From Arachidicoccus soli (lineage in GTDB: Bacteria; Bacteroidota; Bacteroidia; Chitinophagales; Chitinophagaceae), in NCBI RefSeq assembly GCF_003600625.1, contig NZ_CP032489.1, forward strand, positions 1,984,001 through 2,048,000: a stretch of 64,000 nt of DNA, in the 5' to 3' direction. A program made the position numbers and the translations under genes. Positions 46,875-55,404 of this stretch are shown piece by piece. Each line of letters opens with the position of its first letter. Position 1 is the first letter of the stretch. The notes beneath the pieces are model-generated. The model made no database searches, was not told the origin of the DNA, and saw nothing but the letters and a program-made list of their open reading frames with translations.

Positions 46875-47618
46875 ATGCAATCGCATCTTTTAATTTTTTA
46901 TATTCTGATGTTCTTTGTCGCGTTCTTATATGCCTCGGTAGGGCATGGTGGAGGAAGTGGCTATTTAGCCTTGATGGCTATGTTTGGCATGACCCCATTT
47001 GTAATGCATTCTACGGCTTTGACTTTAGATTTGTTTGTATCGATTACTTCCTTTAGTTTATTCTACAAAGGCAAATATTTTGACGTAAAAATGTTTTTAC
47101 CGCTTGCCATCGCATCAATACCCATGGCTTTTTTGGGAGGTTTAATGTCTATTGACGGAACTATCTATAAAAAAATATTAGGGATTTTATTATTGATAAT
47201 TGTCGCAAGATTTATCTTTTTTAGAAAGATAGAAATTACAGAGCCTAAAAAAGCAAGTATCTCCGGCTCATTGCTAATAGGTGCTTTAATTGGTTTTGCA
47301 TCAGGCCTTATTGGTATTGGTGGCGGTATCATCCTCTCTCCTATTTTATTATTATTGGGCTGGGCAGATCAGAAAAAAACAGCGGCCATCAGTGCGTTAT
47401 TTATTTTTGTAAATGCACTGGCAGGTTTGGGAGGGCTTGCTTTCAAGGGGAATATTCATTATAATAATCAGATCTTCTTGTATATATTTATTTCCTTCAT
47501 TGGGGGCGTAACAGGCTCTTATTTTGGTGCATTAAAGTTTAGGCAAAATATATTGAAAAACATTTTGGCAAGTATATTATTCTTAGCAGCATTTAAACTC
47601 TTATACACTTATGGCTAA
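46875..47618 (+). CDS. TSUP (TauE/SafE) family membrane permease
   Basis: The 247-residue protein has about eight membrane helices arranged as two related halves, with YASVGHGGGSGYLALMAMFG near the N-terminus and ASGLIGIGGGIILSPILLLLG in the second half, the TauE/SafE hallmarks. Members move sulfite, sulfoacetate or other small anions. Here it sits inside a molybdenum cofactor operon and overlaps the next gene by 8 bases, so the two products probably act together. The ligand is unknown. Confidence 0.85.
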   Translation: MQSHLLIFYILMFFVAFLYASVGHGGGSGYLALMAMFGMTPFVMHSTALTLDLFVSITSFSLFYKGKYFDVKMFLPLAIASIPMAFLGGLMSIDGTIYKKILGILLLIIVARFIFFRKIEITEPKKASISGSLLIGALIGFASGLIGIGGGIILSPILLLLGWADQKKTAAISALFIFVNALAGLGGLAFKGNIHYNNQIFLYIFISFIGGVTGSYFGALKFRQNILKNILASILFLAAFKLLYTYG

Positions 47619-48168
47619 TTTAAAAATCAAAACCCCTCCAAAGAATACAGTATTTGTAAGATACTTTTTTTTATCTTTTTGCCTTTTGATAATGTGTGGG
47701 GCTTCTGCTCAGAAAAAAATACTTCCAACAAATTCCTTTCTTATCGAAGGTGCTGTAAAAAAGCCTATAAAAGTAAGCATTAAGGATTTAGCAACTTATC
47801 CTGAAGTTTATATTGACAGCATGCCCATTACTAACCATTTACGTCAATGGAGACATACGTTGTTGAATGTCAAATGTGTTTCATTAAAAAGCATATTAGA
47901 TAAGGTAATTATCGATGCTCCCTCTCCAAAGGATTTAAGTAGATATTATCTGGAATTTATTGCATCCGATAATTATACAATAGTTTTTTCTTGGAATGAA
48001 GTTTTCAACTCGCCAACAGGTAAACATATTTTTCTTCTAACGGAAAAAGATGCTAGGAAAATTAATGAACAGTCTGATCGTATTTCTATGATCGTTTCAA
48101 CAGATTTTGCTACCGGAAGAAGATATCTAAAAGGGCTTAAATATATTATTATTAAAAAGGCAGATTAA
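47611..48168 (+). CDS. Small exported Oxidored_molyb-like protein without visible Mo ligand
   Basis: The 185-residue protein has an N-terminal export signal (about 17-34, ending ASAQ) and then a compact domain resembling part of the sulfite-oxidase/YedY fold: FLIEGAVKKPIKVSIKDLATYP, a segment around VKCVSLKSILDKV that matches the usual GVPLxDLL turn, and a closing SWNEVFNSPTGKHIFLL. It is about half the usual domain length. Its only mature-region Cys (in VKCVS) replaces the Gly of that turn, so I see no canonical Mo-coordinating Cys. It overlaps the TSUP gene by 8 bases. A pterin-binding or non-catalytic role is possible. Confidence 0.6.
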   Translation: MANLKIKTPPKNTVFVRYFFLSFCLLIMCGASAQKKILPTNSFLIEGAVKKPIKVSIKDLATYPEVYIDSMPITNHLRQWRHTLLNVKCVSLKSILDKVIIDAPSPKDLSRYYLEFIASDNYTIVFSWNEVFNSPTGKHIFLLTEKDARKINEQSDRISMIVSTDFATGRRYLKGLKYIIIKKAD

Positions 48169-48177
48169 TTAAAAAAC

Positions 48178-48411
48178 ATGCAAGTGACACTTCTTTTATT
48201 TGGCCGTATAATCGAGATTCTGGGAACCACTACAATGATGGTTGAAGGCATTCAGGATACTGATACTTTGAAAGTTTATCTTTTGAATCGATATCCTACT
48301 TTGAATGCTATTAATTATGCTATTGCAGTTAATGAACAGATAATAGCGGCAAATACCACATTAAAAGAAGATTGCATAGTAGCTATTTTACCACCTTATT
48401 CCGGAGGTTGA
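48178..48411 (+). CDS. moaD: Molybdopterin synthase sulfur carrier subunit
   Basis: The 77-residue protein has the ubiquitin-like MoaD fold and ends in LPPYSGG. The C-terminal Gly-Gly is thiocarboxylated by the MoeB-type enzyme encoded next and delivers sulfur to cyclic pyranopterin in the MoaD-MoaE complex. It lies 9 bases after the preceding gene. Confidence 0.92.
   Translation: MQVTLLLFGRIIEILGTTTMMVEGIQDTDTLKVYLLNRYPTLNAINYAIAVNEQIIAANTTLKEDCIVAILPPYSGG
48403..48407 (+). promoter_or_regulatory. Shine-Dalgarno site inside the moaD Gly-Gly codons
   Basis: The GGA GGT codons of the moaD C-terminal Gly-Gly form a GGAGG site six bases ahead of the moeB ATG at 48414. This supports that start over an in-frame ATG 42 bases upstream inside moaD. 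Confidence 0.65.
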
Positions 48412-48413
48412 CG

Positions 48414-49529
48414 ATGGATAGAAAATATCATTACGAACGATATCAAACACAGGTTGCCCTGAAAGAATTAGGTGAAAATGGACAGGAGAAACTGTCCTTA
48501 GCAAAAGTATTGGTAGTGGGCGCCGGCGGATTAGGATGCCCTGCATTACAATATCTTGCCGGCGCAGGAATCGGGAAAATCGGCATTATAGATGACGATA
48601 TTGTTTCCTTGAGTAATTTACACAGACAAGTTTTGTTTGGAATAGATGACATAGGCAAGTATAAAGTAGATGCCGCAGCGAAGCAACTTAAAGAACTCAA
48701 CCCGGAAATTATTTATCATACTTATAAAGAAAGGTTAGATAATAGGAATGCATTAGCAATAATAGAGCCTTACGATATTATTATTGATGGTACAGATAAT
48801 TTGACATCAAAATATGTAATCAATGATGCTTGTCTTCTACTAAATAAGCCATTTATTTACGGAGGCATTTCTGGTTATGAGGGCCAGGTCGCCTTATTTA
48901 ATGTAAATAATAATTCCGCTAATTATCGTGACCTATTCCCACAACTGCCAGAGGAAGCTTCTTTGGATTGTAACCAGCAAGGTGTATTAGGCATGCTCTC
49001 GGGCATTATTGGTTGCATGCAGGCAACAGAAGCCATAAAATGGATTGCCGGCATTGGGAAAACTACCTGTAACACGATTTTTAACTACAATATGTTGGAA
49101 CAAAAAATATATTCTTTTTCTTTGTCCCACCATTTAGAGAATCAAACACCCGCACCTGCAAATCCGACGGCATTTAAGAGCTACAATTACGATATCGCTT
49201 GTAATACCGATGAAGATGAAAGATATTCAATAGATATTGTAAGTTTTGAAGAATTACGTCTCCATAAAAATACAATGGTCATTGATTTGCGGCAACTTGA
49301 TGAATTGCCCTTATTATACGAATTTGAGCATCTAAAAATACCGGAACAAATTTTATATAATCAAGCAGAAGAACTTCCCTACGAAGAATTTATTTTGCTA
49401 TGTCAAACAGGCAAAAGAAGTTTATTGGCAGCGAAAAAATTAAGGGCTATATTTAAAAACAAGAGAAAGGTATTCAGTCTTCAAGGCGGTATCCTTCAAT
49501 GGAAAAAATATGCATCAAATAAAAAATAA
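48414..49529 (+). CDS. moeB: MoeB/ThiF-type adenylyltransferase with C-terminal rhodanese domain
   Basis: The protein of about 371 residues adenylates the MoaD C-terminus. It has the nucleotide loop GAGGLGCPALQYLAGAG (about residue 37), IIDDDIVSLSNLHRQVLF, DGTDNLTSKYVIND and LDCNQQGVLG. A rhodanese-like domain occupies about 275-371 with the active-site loop CQTGKRS, so it can also supply sulfur, as in MoeZ or Uba4. The CxxC zinc pairs of E. coli MoeB are not evident. Its stop overlaps the moaE start (TAATG). Confidence 0.9.
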   Translation: MDRKYHYERYQTQVALKELGENGQEKLSLAKVLVVGAGGLGCPALQYLAGAGIGKIGIIDDDIVSLSNLHRQVLFGIDDIGKYKVDAAAKQLKELNPEIIYHTYKERLDNRNALAIIEPYDIIIDGTDNLTSKYVINDACLLLNKPFIYGGISGYEGQVALFNVNNNSANYRDLFPQLPEEASLDCNQQGVLGMLSGIIGCMQATEAIKWIAGIGKTTCNTIFNYNMLEQKIYSFSLSHHLENQTPAPANPTAFKSYNYDIACNTDEDERYSIDIVSFEELRLHKNTMVIDLRQLDELPLLYEFEHLKIPEQILYNQAEELPYEEFILLCQTGKRSLLAAKKLRAIFKNKRKVFSLQGGILQWKKYASNKK

Positions 49530-49975
49530 TGGAAGCAAAAAAGCAATATAGGGATATATTTAAAGAAGGGGCAATTTCAGCAAGCTTTATAGCCGAAAGC
49601 ATAGCAAAGCACCAAATCAAAACGGATATTGGTGCGCATAGCTTATTCCTGGGTCAGGTACGTGCGGACATTATCAACAATAAAGAGGTTACGGGTATAG
49701 AATATACAAGTTATAATGATTTAGCATTAAAAAGGATGCACGAAATTCGAGCAGCTATTTTTGAAAGATACCCACTCACTTGTATGCATGTGTATCATAG
49801 CCTTGGCAAAGTAGCAGCAGGAGAAATCTGTCTTTTTGTATTTACTTCTTCACCCCATCGAAAAGCAGCGATAGACGCTTGTAACGAGCTTGTAGAAAAA
49901 ATTAAAGCAGATCTGCCTATTTGGGGGAAAGAAATTTTTGAAGACCATTCTTATCAATGGAAAGAAAACAAGTAA
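49529..49975 (+). CDS. moaE: Molybdopterin synthase catalytic subunit
   Basis: The 148-residue protein converts cyclic pyranopterin monophosphate to molybdopterin together with MoaD. Family features are GAHSLFLGQVRADIINNKEV (about residue 36), YTSYNDLALKRM, HSLGKVAAGEICLFVFTSS and a C-terminal Lys-rich active-site region, VEKIKADLPIWGKEIFED. It overlaps moeB by one base. Confidence 0.94.
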   Translation: MEAKKQYRDIFKEGAISASFIAESIAKHQIKTDIGAHSLFLGQVRADIINNKEVTGIEYTSYNDLALKRMHEIRAAIFERYPLTCMHVYHSLGKVAAGEICLFVFTSSPHRKAAIDACNELVEKIKADLPIWGKEIFEDHSYQWKENK

Positions 49976-49984
49976 ATTTTCACC

Positions 49985-50905
49985 ATGAATAATATCACAC
50001 AAAAAATATCTACACTCAGAAAAGCTGTGGCAACGGCAACTGTAAAAGTATCCTCGACACAAACAATCGAAGCGATTAAAAATAAAACAGTTCCTAAAGG
50101 TGATGTTTTTGAATTTGCAAGAGCCGCAGGTTTGTTGGGTATTAAAAAGACAAGCGACCTTATCCCCGACTGTCATCCTTTACCTATTGAGTATTCGGCC
50201 ATTAGTTATGAAATAAAAGGGCAAGAGATTCATATTATCGTTGAGGTCCATACGATTTACCGAACCGGCGTCGAGGTCGAAGCCATGCATGGCGCCTCTA
50301 TTGTCGCACTTACTATGTACGATATGTTAAAACCCATCGACAAAGGCATCGAAATAAATTCGATAAAATTAATTAAGAAGAAAGGAGGCAAATCTGACTT
50401 TAGCGACCACCTATTAAGCGCTTTAAAATCTGCAGTTATCGTATGTTCTGATAGTATTGCGAGAGGAGATAAACAGGATTTTGCAGGTAAAGCCATCATA
50501 GAAAAAATGCAAAAGCAAAATTTAAAGGTAGACTTATACCAAATTATCCCTGATGAATTTTCACAAATACAGGAAAAAGCCAAAGAGCTGACAAGTAAAG
50601 GCTTTCAGTTAATCCTGTTTACCGGTGGCACTGGGCTGTCACCCCGCGATGTAACACCTGAAGCTATCAACCCATTATTCACGAGAAGTATTCCCGGCAT
50701 TATGGAGGCTGCACGTAATTACGGTCAAGAGCGTATGCCCTATGCGATGCTTTCCAGAGGCATAGCAGGTTTTATTGATAATACCTTGCTGATTACCTTG
50801 CCGGGTTCTACACGCGGCGCAGAGGAAACCATGGATGCTTTATTCCCATATATTCTGCATATTTTTAAAGTTGCTCAGGGAATGCGACATGATCATGCGG
50901 AATAG
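49985..50905 (+). CDS. moaCB: Bifunctional MoaC-MoaB/MogA fusion
   Basis: The 306-residue protein joins MoaC (about 1-150), which turns cyclo-GTP into cyclic pyranopterin, with a MoaB/MogA-type molybdopterin adenylyltransferase (about 150-306). MoaC shows DLIPDCHPLPIEY and GVEVEAMHGASIVALTMYDM. The second part shows IVCSDSIARGDKQDFAGKAI and the FTGGTGLSPRDVTPEA nucleotide loop. The fusion is seen in several Bacteroidota and other groups. Confidence 0.93.
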   Translation: MNNITQKISTLRKAVATATVKVSSTQTIEAIKNKTVPKGDVFEFARAAGLLGIKKTSDLIPDCHPLPIEYSAISYEIKGQEIHIIVEVHTIYRTGVEVEAMHGASIVALTMYDMLKPIDKGIEINSIKLIKKKGGKSDFSDHLLSALKSAVIVCSDSIARGDKQDFAGKAIIEKMQKQNLKVDLYQIIPDEFSQIQEKAKELTSKGFQLILFTGGTGLSPRDVTPEAINPLFTRSIPGIMEAARNYGQERMPYAMLSRGIAGFIDNTLLITLPGSTRGAEETMDALFPYILHIFKVAQGMRHDHAE

Positions 50906-50937
50906 TGTAATACCTTTAATAATCAAATATAAGATGA

Positions 50938-51519
50938 ATGATAGGTGTAGTGTTATGCGGCGGGCAAAGCCTGCGGATGGGAAGCGATAAAGGTTTACTA
51001 AAAAATGAGGAAGGTGTTTTTTGGTCAGCATTAGCTTATCAAAAATTAGCCATATTAGTGAGTCCTATTGTCGTTTCAGTCAATCAGCGGCAGGGGAACT
51101 ATAAAAGTCTATTCTCAAATAATCAATTAATTATTGACAATGCAAGCCTTGGTATTAATGGCCCTTTGCTGGGCCTAATAAGCGTTCATTTCCAATTTCC
51201 AGATGAAGATCTAATGATATTAGCTTGCGATATGATTGATATGAAAACGGAAGTCCTCAGCTTTCTCCATGGGCAATATAAAATAAAGGGCTGTGAAGCC
51301 ATGGTATTTTCAAATCATGATCTTCTCGAACCCTTATGTGGCATTTATTCTTCATTAGGGTTAAAGAAAATCTATTCATTATTTCAAAATAAGGGTTTGA
51401 CTAAACATAGCATGCAATTTGTGCTAAAAGAACTCTCAACGATTCAATTAAAATTGCCTAATCATTGGGAAAACTGCTTCCATAATTATAATTATTCAGC
51501 AAAAATTGAGATGCATTAA
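50938..51519 (+). CDS. mobA: Molybdenum cofactor guanylyltransferase
   Basis: The 193-residue protein has the nucleotidyltransferase start VVLCGGQSLRMGSDKGLL and LMILACDMIDM (metal-binding Asp, about residue 100). It transfers GMP to molybdenum cofactor to give the dinucleotide form, which NasA-type nitrate reductases use. It closes the cofactor operon. Confidence 0.88.
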   Translation: MIGVVLCGGQSLRMGSDKGLLKNEEGVFWSALAYQKLAILVSPIVVSVNQRQGNYKSLFSNNQLIIDNASLGINGPLLGLISVHFQFPDEDLMILACDMIDMKTEVLSFLHGQYKIKGCEAMVFSNHDLLEPLCGIYSSLGLKKIYSLFQNKGLTKHSMQFVLKELSTIQLKLPNHWENCFHNYNYSAKIEMH

Positions 51520-51548
51520 TCCCTATATAAATATAAACTGGGATTTTT
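51518..51548 (+). terminator. Weak terminator after mobA
   Basis: AATCCC (51518-51523) pairs with GGGATT (51540-51545) and is followed by a short T run. The stem has only 6 bp with a 16-base loop, so the call is tentative, but the position at the end of the operon fits. Confidence 0.4.
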
Positions 51549-51680
51549 CGTGGAAATTAAATAAGAAAAGTAATCACCCTGCTTTAATTTAATTGCCTGC
51601 TTTATAATTATCCACTTTTCGAATTTCACCTTCTTTCAAATCGATAAATTGCCTTACTTTCGCCATCCAATTTTTAGATT

Positions 51681-53924
51681 ATGATAGAATTTGTGTTACC
51701 CATTGCGCAGAAATTAAACATTAGAAAAGAACAAGCAGAAGCCGTATTAAATTTATTGTCAGAGGGCAGTACGATTCCTTTTATTGCACGCTATCGTAAA
51801 GATAAGACGGGCGCATTGGATGAAGTGCAGATTCAGCAAATTCAAGACGAAGCCAAGTTTTTAAAAGAATTTACTGAAAGAAAGACTTTTATTGAAAATA
51901 CGATCTCAGAACAAGGAAAAATGTCCGAGGATTTGCAAGGGAAGATTGATAGAGCAACGACATTAACGGAACTGGAAGACATCTATTTACCCTACAAGCC
52001 AAAACGTAAAACCAAAGCGCAAACAGCCAGAGAAAACGGACTAGAGCCTTTATCAGCAATTATTCTGGAGCAAAAAGAGGTTGACTTAAATGCAACAGCG
52101 GAAAAATATTTCAACGAGCATATTACTTCTGTTGATTTGGCCTTGCAAGGAGCCAGAGATATTATCTCTGAAACCATTAATGAAAACGCAGAAGTACGCG
52201 CAAAGATTAGAAAGTTATTTGAAGATGAAGCCTTATTAAAGAGTGCGGTGATCACGGGTAAAGAAACTGAAGGTGCCAAATTTAAAGATTATTTTGATTT
52301 TTCTGAACCTATCTCCAAGGTTCCTTCACATAGAATCTTAGCTGTACTACGCGGGTTTATGGAAGGATTTTTGCGTATATCTATTGCTCCGGAAGAAGAA
52401 TTCGCTTTAGAAGACTTGGAAGAAATGTATATTAAAAACGCGCTGAACAGTTCGGTTGAACAAGTAAAAAAAGCTATTAAAGATGCATATAGAAGGTTAT
52501 TGCAACCAAGTCTGGAAACAGAATTCAGAACGCAATTGAAACAGAATGCAGATGAAGAAGCCATTAATGTATTTGCCGAGAACCTCCGTCAACTCTTGCT
52601 TTCATCACCGTTGGGCAGTAAACGTTTATTAGCTATTGATCCGGGATACAGGACAGGCTGCAAAGTTGTGGTCATTGACGAGACAGGTAAACTTCAAACA
52701 ACAGCTTTGATTTATGTTCACGAAAATAACCACAAATTAATTGAGTCAGAAAATACGATTAATGATTTAGTCAACAAGTTCCATACAGAGGCAATCGCTA
52801 TTGGGGATGGAACAGCAGGCAGAGAAACAGAACAATTTATTAAATCATTGAAACTAAATTTACCTGTTTTTTTGGTGAATGAAGACGGTGCATCTATTTA
52901 CTCTGCATCGGAGATTGCCAGAGAAGAATTCCCCCATGAAGATATTACAATTCGAGGCGCTGTTAGTATTGGCAGAAGGTTAATGGATCCCCTGGCGGAA
53001 TTGGTAAAAATTGACCCAAAGAGTATCGGCGTAGGACAATATCAACACGATGTAAATCAGTTTAGGCTGAAAGAAAGGCTTGATCAGACTGTCGTGAGTT
53101 GTGTAAATGCAGTAGGTGTAAATTTAAATACTGCAAGTAAGCATTTGCTGAGTTATGTCAGTGGCATTGGTCCTTCTTTGGCTGATAATATTGTAAAATA
53201 TAGAGAAGAAATTGGCAAGTTTTCTAACAGGAAACAATTGCTAAAAGTGGCTCGTTTAGGCGAAAAGGCCTTTGAACAATGCGCAGGGTTTTTAAGAGTA
53301 AAATCTGGAGAAAATCCTTTAGATGGAAGTGCGCTGCATCCTGAGTCTTATACAGTTGTCGAAACAATGGCCAAAGATTTATCTATCAATGTAAGTGATT
53401 TAATAGGTAACGAGAAATTAATAAACGAAATCCCAGTCAAGCAATATATTTCAGAAGCATTTGGTGCGCATACACTTCATGACATTTTAAATGAATTGAA
53501 AAAACCCGGACTCGATCCACGTAGTGAATTGGAGCAGTTTGAATATGCGGGTATTTATAAAATGGAAGACGTAAAAGAAGGAATGATCGTTCCCGGAATT
53601 GTAACCAACATTACAAGGTTCGGTGCCTTTGTTGACATTGGAGTGAAGCAAGATGGTTTGGTGCATGTCTCTGAAATTGCCCATCAATATATATCAGATC
53701 CGAATGAAGTTTTAAAACTAAATGATAAAGTGCAGGTAAAGGTAATGGAGGTCGATATGGTGCGCAAACGTATCGGGTTGTCTATCAAACAGGCTCAAGA
53801 GAAACCTACGCATGTAAAAAGGAATATTCAGCAAAAAAATAATCATCAACCTGTAAAAAAAGAAGCTTCCAGTCTAAATATGAACGATGCACTTTCTGAA
53901 TTGAAAAAGAAATTTGGCAAATAG
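51681..53924 (+). CDS. tex: Tex family RNA-binding transcription accessory protein
   Basis: The 747-residue protein matches Tex over its full length: an N-terminal helical region (IPFIARYRKDKTGALDEVQI, about 33), a YqgF-like nuclease-type domain (RLLAIDPGYRTGCKVVVID, about 320), helix-hairpin-helix repeats (NTASKHLLSYVSGIGPSLADNIVKY region, about 490) and a C-terminal S1 domain (GMIVPGIVTNITRFGAFVDI, about 635). It acts in the cytoplasm on nucleic acids and transcription. It appears to be a separate unit unrelated to the nitrate genes. Confidence 0.96.
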   Translation: MIEFVLPIAQKLNIRKEQAEAVLNLLSEGSTIPFIARYRKDKTGALDEVQIQQIQDEAKFLKEFTERKTFIENTISEQGKMSEDLQGKIDRATTLTELEDIYLPYKPKRKTKAQTARENGLEPLSAIILEQKEVDLNATAEKYFNEHITSVDLALQGARDIISETINENAEVRAKIRKLFEDEALLKSAVITGKETEGAKFKDYFDFSEPISKVPSHRILAVLRGFMEGFLRISIAPEEEFALEDLEEMYIKNALNSSVEQVKKAIKDAYRRLLQPSLETEFRTQLKQNADEEAINVFAENLRQLLLSSPLGSKRLLAIDPGYRTGCKVVVIDETGKLQTTALIYVHENNHKLIESENTINDLVNKFHTEAIAIGDGTAGRETEQFIKSLKLNLPVFLVNEDGASIYSASEIAREEFPHEDITIRGAVSIGRRLMDPLAELVKIDPKSIGVGQYQHDVNQFRLKERLDQTVVSCVNAVGVNLNTASKHLLSYVSGIGPSLADNIVKYREEIGKFSNRKQLLKVARLGEKAFEQCAGFLRVKSGENPLDGSALHPESYTVVETMAKDLSINVSDLIGNEKLINEIPVKQYISEAFGAHTLHDILNELKKPGLDPRSELEQFEYAGIYKMEDVKEGMIVPGIVTNITRFGAFVDIGVKQDGLVHVSEIAHQYISDPNEVLKLNDKVQVKVMEVDMVRKRIGLSIKQAQEKPTHVKRNIQQKNNHQPVKKEASSLNMNDALSELKKKFGK

Positions 53925-54021
53925 TATTTTAGCGCAATTACAGTCCGGATAAAATTGATTGGAGCGACGAAGTCCAATAAGGGCTGAAGACCAAACATAC
54001 AAGTTACACATCTGATATTAA

Positions 54022-54225
54022 TTGGGTGTAGTGCTATTCTATCTTAAAAAAAAACAGCCATATCATCAGTTAATTTGGCAGGATGATTGCGCTGTCTTGC
54101 AAGTATCTTCGGCTACCATTACCGAAGAATATAATTACCTGATAAACCCACAACATCCGGCTTTCACAAGAATTAAAGTTCACAGGGTGGAAAATTTTAC
54201 GTTTGATGAAAGATTGATGCAATAG
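54022..54225 (+). pseudogene. C-terminal remnant of a RES-domain toxin
   Basis: The 67 codons here have no ATG start and follow a stop codon at once. The translated end (VLQVSSATITEEYNYLINPQ, then FDERL) matches the conserved C-terminal part of RES-domain NAD-degrading toxins, whose intact proteins are about 150 residues and are normally encoded after a Xre-like antitoxin. No antitoxin and no N-terminal half are present between tex and this point, so it looks like a decayed toxin-antitoxin module. Confidence 0.65.
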
Positions 54226-54335
54226 AGCTCTTTTTGGGCTTTATTGTTTGACAGGATAATCTATAATTTGATTATTGCTCAAAGAAGAAGATTGGTTTTT
54301 GTATGGTCATTATTTCATGCCTAGAAAACCACATG

Positions 54336-55079
54336 CTAATTAATTATCTCTCCTTTGTTATTCGCCAGTTTTTCTTTCCATTCTTGGATGCCTTCAGGAG
54401 TCTGCTTAACCCAATCCATCATCTCCCCAATGATTTTCAGTGGTGATTCTGAGCGATATGAACGTGTCAGGTTACCCGGAAACTTTTTATCAGTAACATT
54501 CGGATCATTTTGAAAATCTCCCATTGGTTCAACAACATAAACACGTTCTACACCATTGCCTTTTGCCAAAGCTGCAGCAAGTCCTGCTCCATTAACTAAG
54601 GCTGTAAAATAAATATGATTCATTTTAAGTTCGGCCTTATAATTTGAATCACCTCCAGGGGTCAATAAATCCCCCACGTGCAAATCTGCTTTCGTTCCAT
54701 GAAAGAAAGGGCCTTTATCGGAAGGAGTTATACTGAACGAATTTGCTAAATCACGATTCTTTTTTGCATTTGCTAAATCCTTTAAGTCCTCATAGCATTG
54801 AGCAATTTTTAAATATAATATAGGATAAGCACTCTGCACTGCTACATCATTTATTTTTAATGCAAACTGCAATGAAGCTTCCAACCATCTTAATTCAGCT
54901 AAAGTACTTTTTTGATGTCTTGCTACGTAATAAGCAGCAAGGAATTTTTCGAAGTCATTCCCTCCCTCCATCCAAGCCCGAAGAAATATTTCACTCGCCT
55001 CTTGAGGTTTGTTCATCTCTTCCATGATAATACCTTGAAGACAGCTTTGAACAACACGATTATTGGGACTAAATTCCAT
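54336..55079 (-). CDS. arr: Arr-like rifampin ADP-ribosyltransferase with helical N-terminal domain
   Basis: The C-terminal part (about 130-240 of the 247-residue form) matches NAD+-rifampin ADP-ribosyltransferase over its whole length: PFFHGTKADLHVGDLLTPGG, MNHIYFTALVNGAGLAAALA, YVVEPMGDFQNDPNVTDKKF and PGNLTRSYRSESPLKIIGE. The N-terminal 125 residues are helical and TPR-like (CLQGIIMEEMNKPQEASEIF). I chose the ATG at 55079 because the longer frame starts at TTG. It would inactivate rifamycins in the cytoplasm. It stands alone between a toxin remnant and the ABC operon. Confidence 0.85.
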   Translation of the reverse strand: MEFSPNNRVVQSCLQGIIMEEMNKPQEASEIFLRAWMEGGNDFEKFLAAYYVARHQKSTLAELRWLEASLQFALKINDVAVQSAYPILYLKIAQCYEDLKDLANAKKNRDLANSFSITPSDKGPFFHGTKADLHVGDLLTPGGDSNYKAELKMNHIYFTALVNGAGLAAALAKGNGVERVYVVEPMGDFQNDPNVTDKKFPGNLTRSYRSESPLKIIGEMMDWVKQTPEGIQEWKEKLANNKGEIIN

Positions 55080-55404
55080 TTTGCAATTATTTTTTCGTCC
55101 TAAAACGACCAAGCATATTATGCTTAGCTATAGCCAACAAATATACTGCATGATAAAATAAATTCGGTGCAATTAATTTATCAGTTTAAAAATAGAAATG
55201 CAATCTTTACGAAAAATAACGTTTCAGATTTTGACATTATTTATCAGTAGGAAAATTAGTCCTGATATTAAAATTAGTCCGAGCCTTTTTAAACTCCATA
55301 AAAATAGATTTTTAGGCCTAAGTAAATGTTCAGACTCATGCCCATAGCTCAAAGAACCTCATCAATTAACGTTACTAAGGCAGGCTTAGGCATTTGGGCT
55401 CAAA
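55080..55404. other. Intergenic region without a supported gene
   Basis: About 325 AT-rich bases separate the arr start from the end of pstB. There is an AAGCATATTATGCTT palindrome at 55111-55125 just upstream of arr, and an AAAAATAGATTTTT palindrome near 55299. I see no gene and no strong terminator. Confidence 0.5.

Noticed and set aside
48372-48413. Longer start for moeB inside moaD
   Set aside because: The extra 14 residues overlap the conserved end of moaD, whereas the ATG at 48414 has a good GGAGG site and matches the family start.
54022-54225. Functional small toxin
   Set aside because: The fragment lacks an ATG start, the N-terminal half of the RES domain and any antitoxin gene.
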